Below the pieces are notes generated by a model. The model had not been told where the DNA came from, did no database searches, and worked only from the letters and a program-made list of their open reading frames with translations. A program made the translations under genes and the position numbers. This document shows, in pieces, positions 5,603 through 5,810 of a stretch of DNA of 5,810 nt (positions are counted from its first letter, which is position 1; each line of letters opens with the position of its first letter). This DNA is from an uncultured Mycoplasmatota bacterium. Its GTDB lineage: Bacteria; Bacillota_I; Bacilli_A; RF39; UBA660. The DNA lies in contig CAOKLK010000049.1 in assembly GCA_948469295.1 (NCBI GenBank), forward strand, positions 1-5,810, in the 5' to 3' direction.

Positions 5603-5677
5603 ATGACTAAGAAAGATTTTTTAATCTTTGCTTTAATCGTTATCATCATTCTACTTATTCTTCTATTATTTAAATGA
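5603..5677 (+). CDS. Small hydrophobic peptide, candidate type I toxin
   Basis: The 24-codon gene starts at ATG 5603 and ends with TGA at 5675-5677, closely followed by TAA. A polar start (MTKKD) leads into an unbroken hydrophobic helix, residues 6-23 (FLIFALIVIIILLILLLF), closed by a single Lys. It should insert in the cytoplasmic membrane. AAAGGAGGTGAT (5587-5598) is a perfect match to the 16S rRNA 3' end, 8 nt from the ATG, which makes translation credible despite the size. Length, composition, the sequestered ribosome binding site, long structured 3' UTR and overlapping antisense terminator all resemble type I toxins of Firmicutes (Fst, TxpA, BsrG classes). I do not recognise it as a member of any of these. 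A small membrane-protein regulator is the alternative. Confidence 0.65.
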   Translation: MTKKDFLIFALIVIIILLILLLFK

Positions 5678-5688
5678 TAATGAATTAT

Positions 5689-5774
5689 AAAAAGAAAACG
5701 CACTCAATCTAACAAGATTAAGTGCTTACACAAATTAGTGGCGAGTACTCAACTTTGCGATGTTAAGTATTCCC
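5689..5774 (-). ncRNA. Candidate antisense antitoxin RNA, about 85 nt
   Basis: On the - strand TAAAAT (5786-5781) is a fair -10 box. It is followed after six A residues by GGG, where transcription could start at 5774. The RNA would run leftward to a strong terminator: an 11-bp stem (5725-5715 with 5710-5700, one G-U) followed by GTTTTCTTTTT. It would be entirely complementary to the 3' UTR of the small peptide mRNA. Its AAGCACUUAA segment could also pair, with one G-U, with UUGAGUGCUU in the mRNA leader. The -35 region falls at the window edge and looks poor, so promoter support is partial; the terminator support is good. Confidence 0.5.
5700..5725 (-). terminator. Intrinsic terminator for - strand transcription
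   Basis: Read on the - strand, GCACTTAATCT and AGATTGAGTGC form an 11-bp stem with one G-U pair around a TGTT loop. It is followed by GTTTTCTTTTT down to 5689. On the + strand the same hairpin has a C-A mismatch and no T-tract, so the polarity favours the antisense direction. Confidence 0.7.
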
Positions 5775-5780
5775 TTTTTT
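5743..5780 (+). terminator. Intrinsic terminator of the small peptide mRNA
   Basis: GAGTACTCAAC (5743-5753) pairs with GTTAAGTATTC (5762-5772), with one G-U and one C-A mismatch, around an 8-base loop. CCC and TTTTTT (5775-5780) follow. This would end the + strand mRNA about 100 bases after the peptide stop codon, giving a 3' UTR longer than the gene. Confidence 0.65.
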
Positions 5781-5797
5781 ATTTTATGCAAGTTTCC

Positions 5798-5803
5798 TTG
5801 ACA
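5798..5803 (+). promoter_or_regulatory. Consensus -35 box at the right edge, promoter of the next gene
   Basis: TTGACA is a perfect sigma-A -35 hexamer lying just after the small peptide terminator. Its -10 would fall about 17 bases further on, outside the window, so only half of the promoter can be judged. Confidence 0.4.
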
Positions 5804-5810
5804 TATTCAT

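Larger units (their letters stand above)
5570..5753. repeat. Family of TTGAGTGCTT-type elements flanking the small peptide gene
   Basis: TTGAGTGCTT in the leader (5570-5579) recurs as TTAAGTGCTT (5718-5727, 9 of 10 identical). In inverted form it recurs as GCACTCAA (5700-5707, exact complement of 5570-5577) and GTACTCAAC (5745-5753, complement of GTTGAGTAC). One direct and two inverted copies thus lie in the 3' untranslated region. This permits 5'-3' closure of the mRNA and lets a 3' antisense RNA also recognise the leader. Confidence 0.65.

Noticed and set aside
5684..5712. A second possible - strand promoter, TTAGAT-N17-TATAAT, that would transcribe antisense across the peptide ORF
   Set aside because: The -10 is perfect but the -35 is poor, it lies inside the antisense terminator hairpin, and I see no terminator for such an RNA to the left. 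It remains an alternative origin for an antisense RNA.

Overview
The window comes from a low-GC, endospore-forming Firmicute. It is strongly AT-rich, codons end mostly in A or T, and ribosome binding sites are strong GGAGG types. TGA is used as a stop (spoVAD, scpB and the small peptide gene), so the standard bacterial code applies and not the Mycoplasma code. The sporulation genes exclude a classical wall-less Mollicute. A gut-type Bacilli/Erysipelotrichia-like or clostridial lineage fits, but I cannot name the taxon from sequence alone.

Layout, all confident genes on the + strand. (1) 14-44: terminator of an upstream gene. (2) 90-1844: a compact spoVAC-spoVAD-spoVAE operon (overlapping ATG/stop junctions) for the dipicolinic acid channel of the developing spore. 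It is preceded by a sequence matching the forespore sigma-G promoter consensus and followed by an intrinsic terminator. (3) 1943-2893: a single-gene unit with its own extended -10 element and terminator. It encodes a membrane-anchored extracytoplasmic protein of unknown function with a C-terminal part resembling the YehR/DUF1307 family. (4) 3004-5368: a sigma-A-type operon of scpA, scpB (condensin subunits), a 31-repeat cysteine-rich pentapeptide protein that starts inside the scpB stop codon, and a PrdX/ProXp-type prolyl-tRNA editing deacylase. (5) 5369-5810: a mostly non-coding region with inverted repeats and, at 5569-5780, a compact module that looks like a type I toxin-antitoxin locus.

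The type I module is the most interesting part. A 24-residue, almost purely hydrophobic peptide is encoded behind a perfect Shine-Dalgarno sequence. That sequence is itself locked in a CCTCC-GAAA-GGAGG hairpin. The 5' leader carries a TTGAGTGCTT element that recurs, direct and inverted, in the 3' untranslated region. Two adjacent 3' hairpins are followed by T-tracts on opposite strands: one would end the toxin mRNA (+), the other would end a short antisense RNA (-) of about 85 nt. The antisense RNA lies wholly inside the toxin 3' UTR and could also pair with the leader through the repeat. The layout resembles the Fst/par and TxpA/BsrG systems of Firmicutes, but I do not recognise the peptide as a known member.

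Functionally, the first half serves spore dormancy and germination, and the second half serves chromosome segregation and translation quality control. Apart from operon sharing, nothing ties the pentapeptide protein or the hypothetical membrane protein to a defined pathway.
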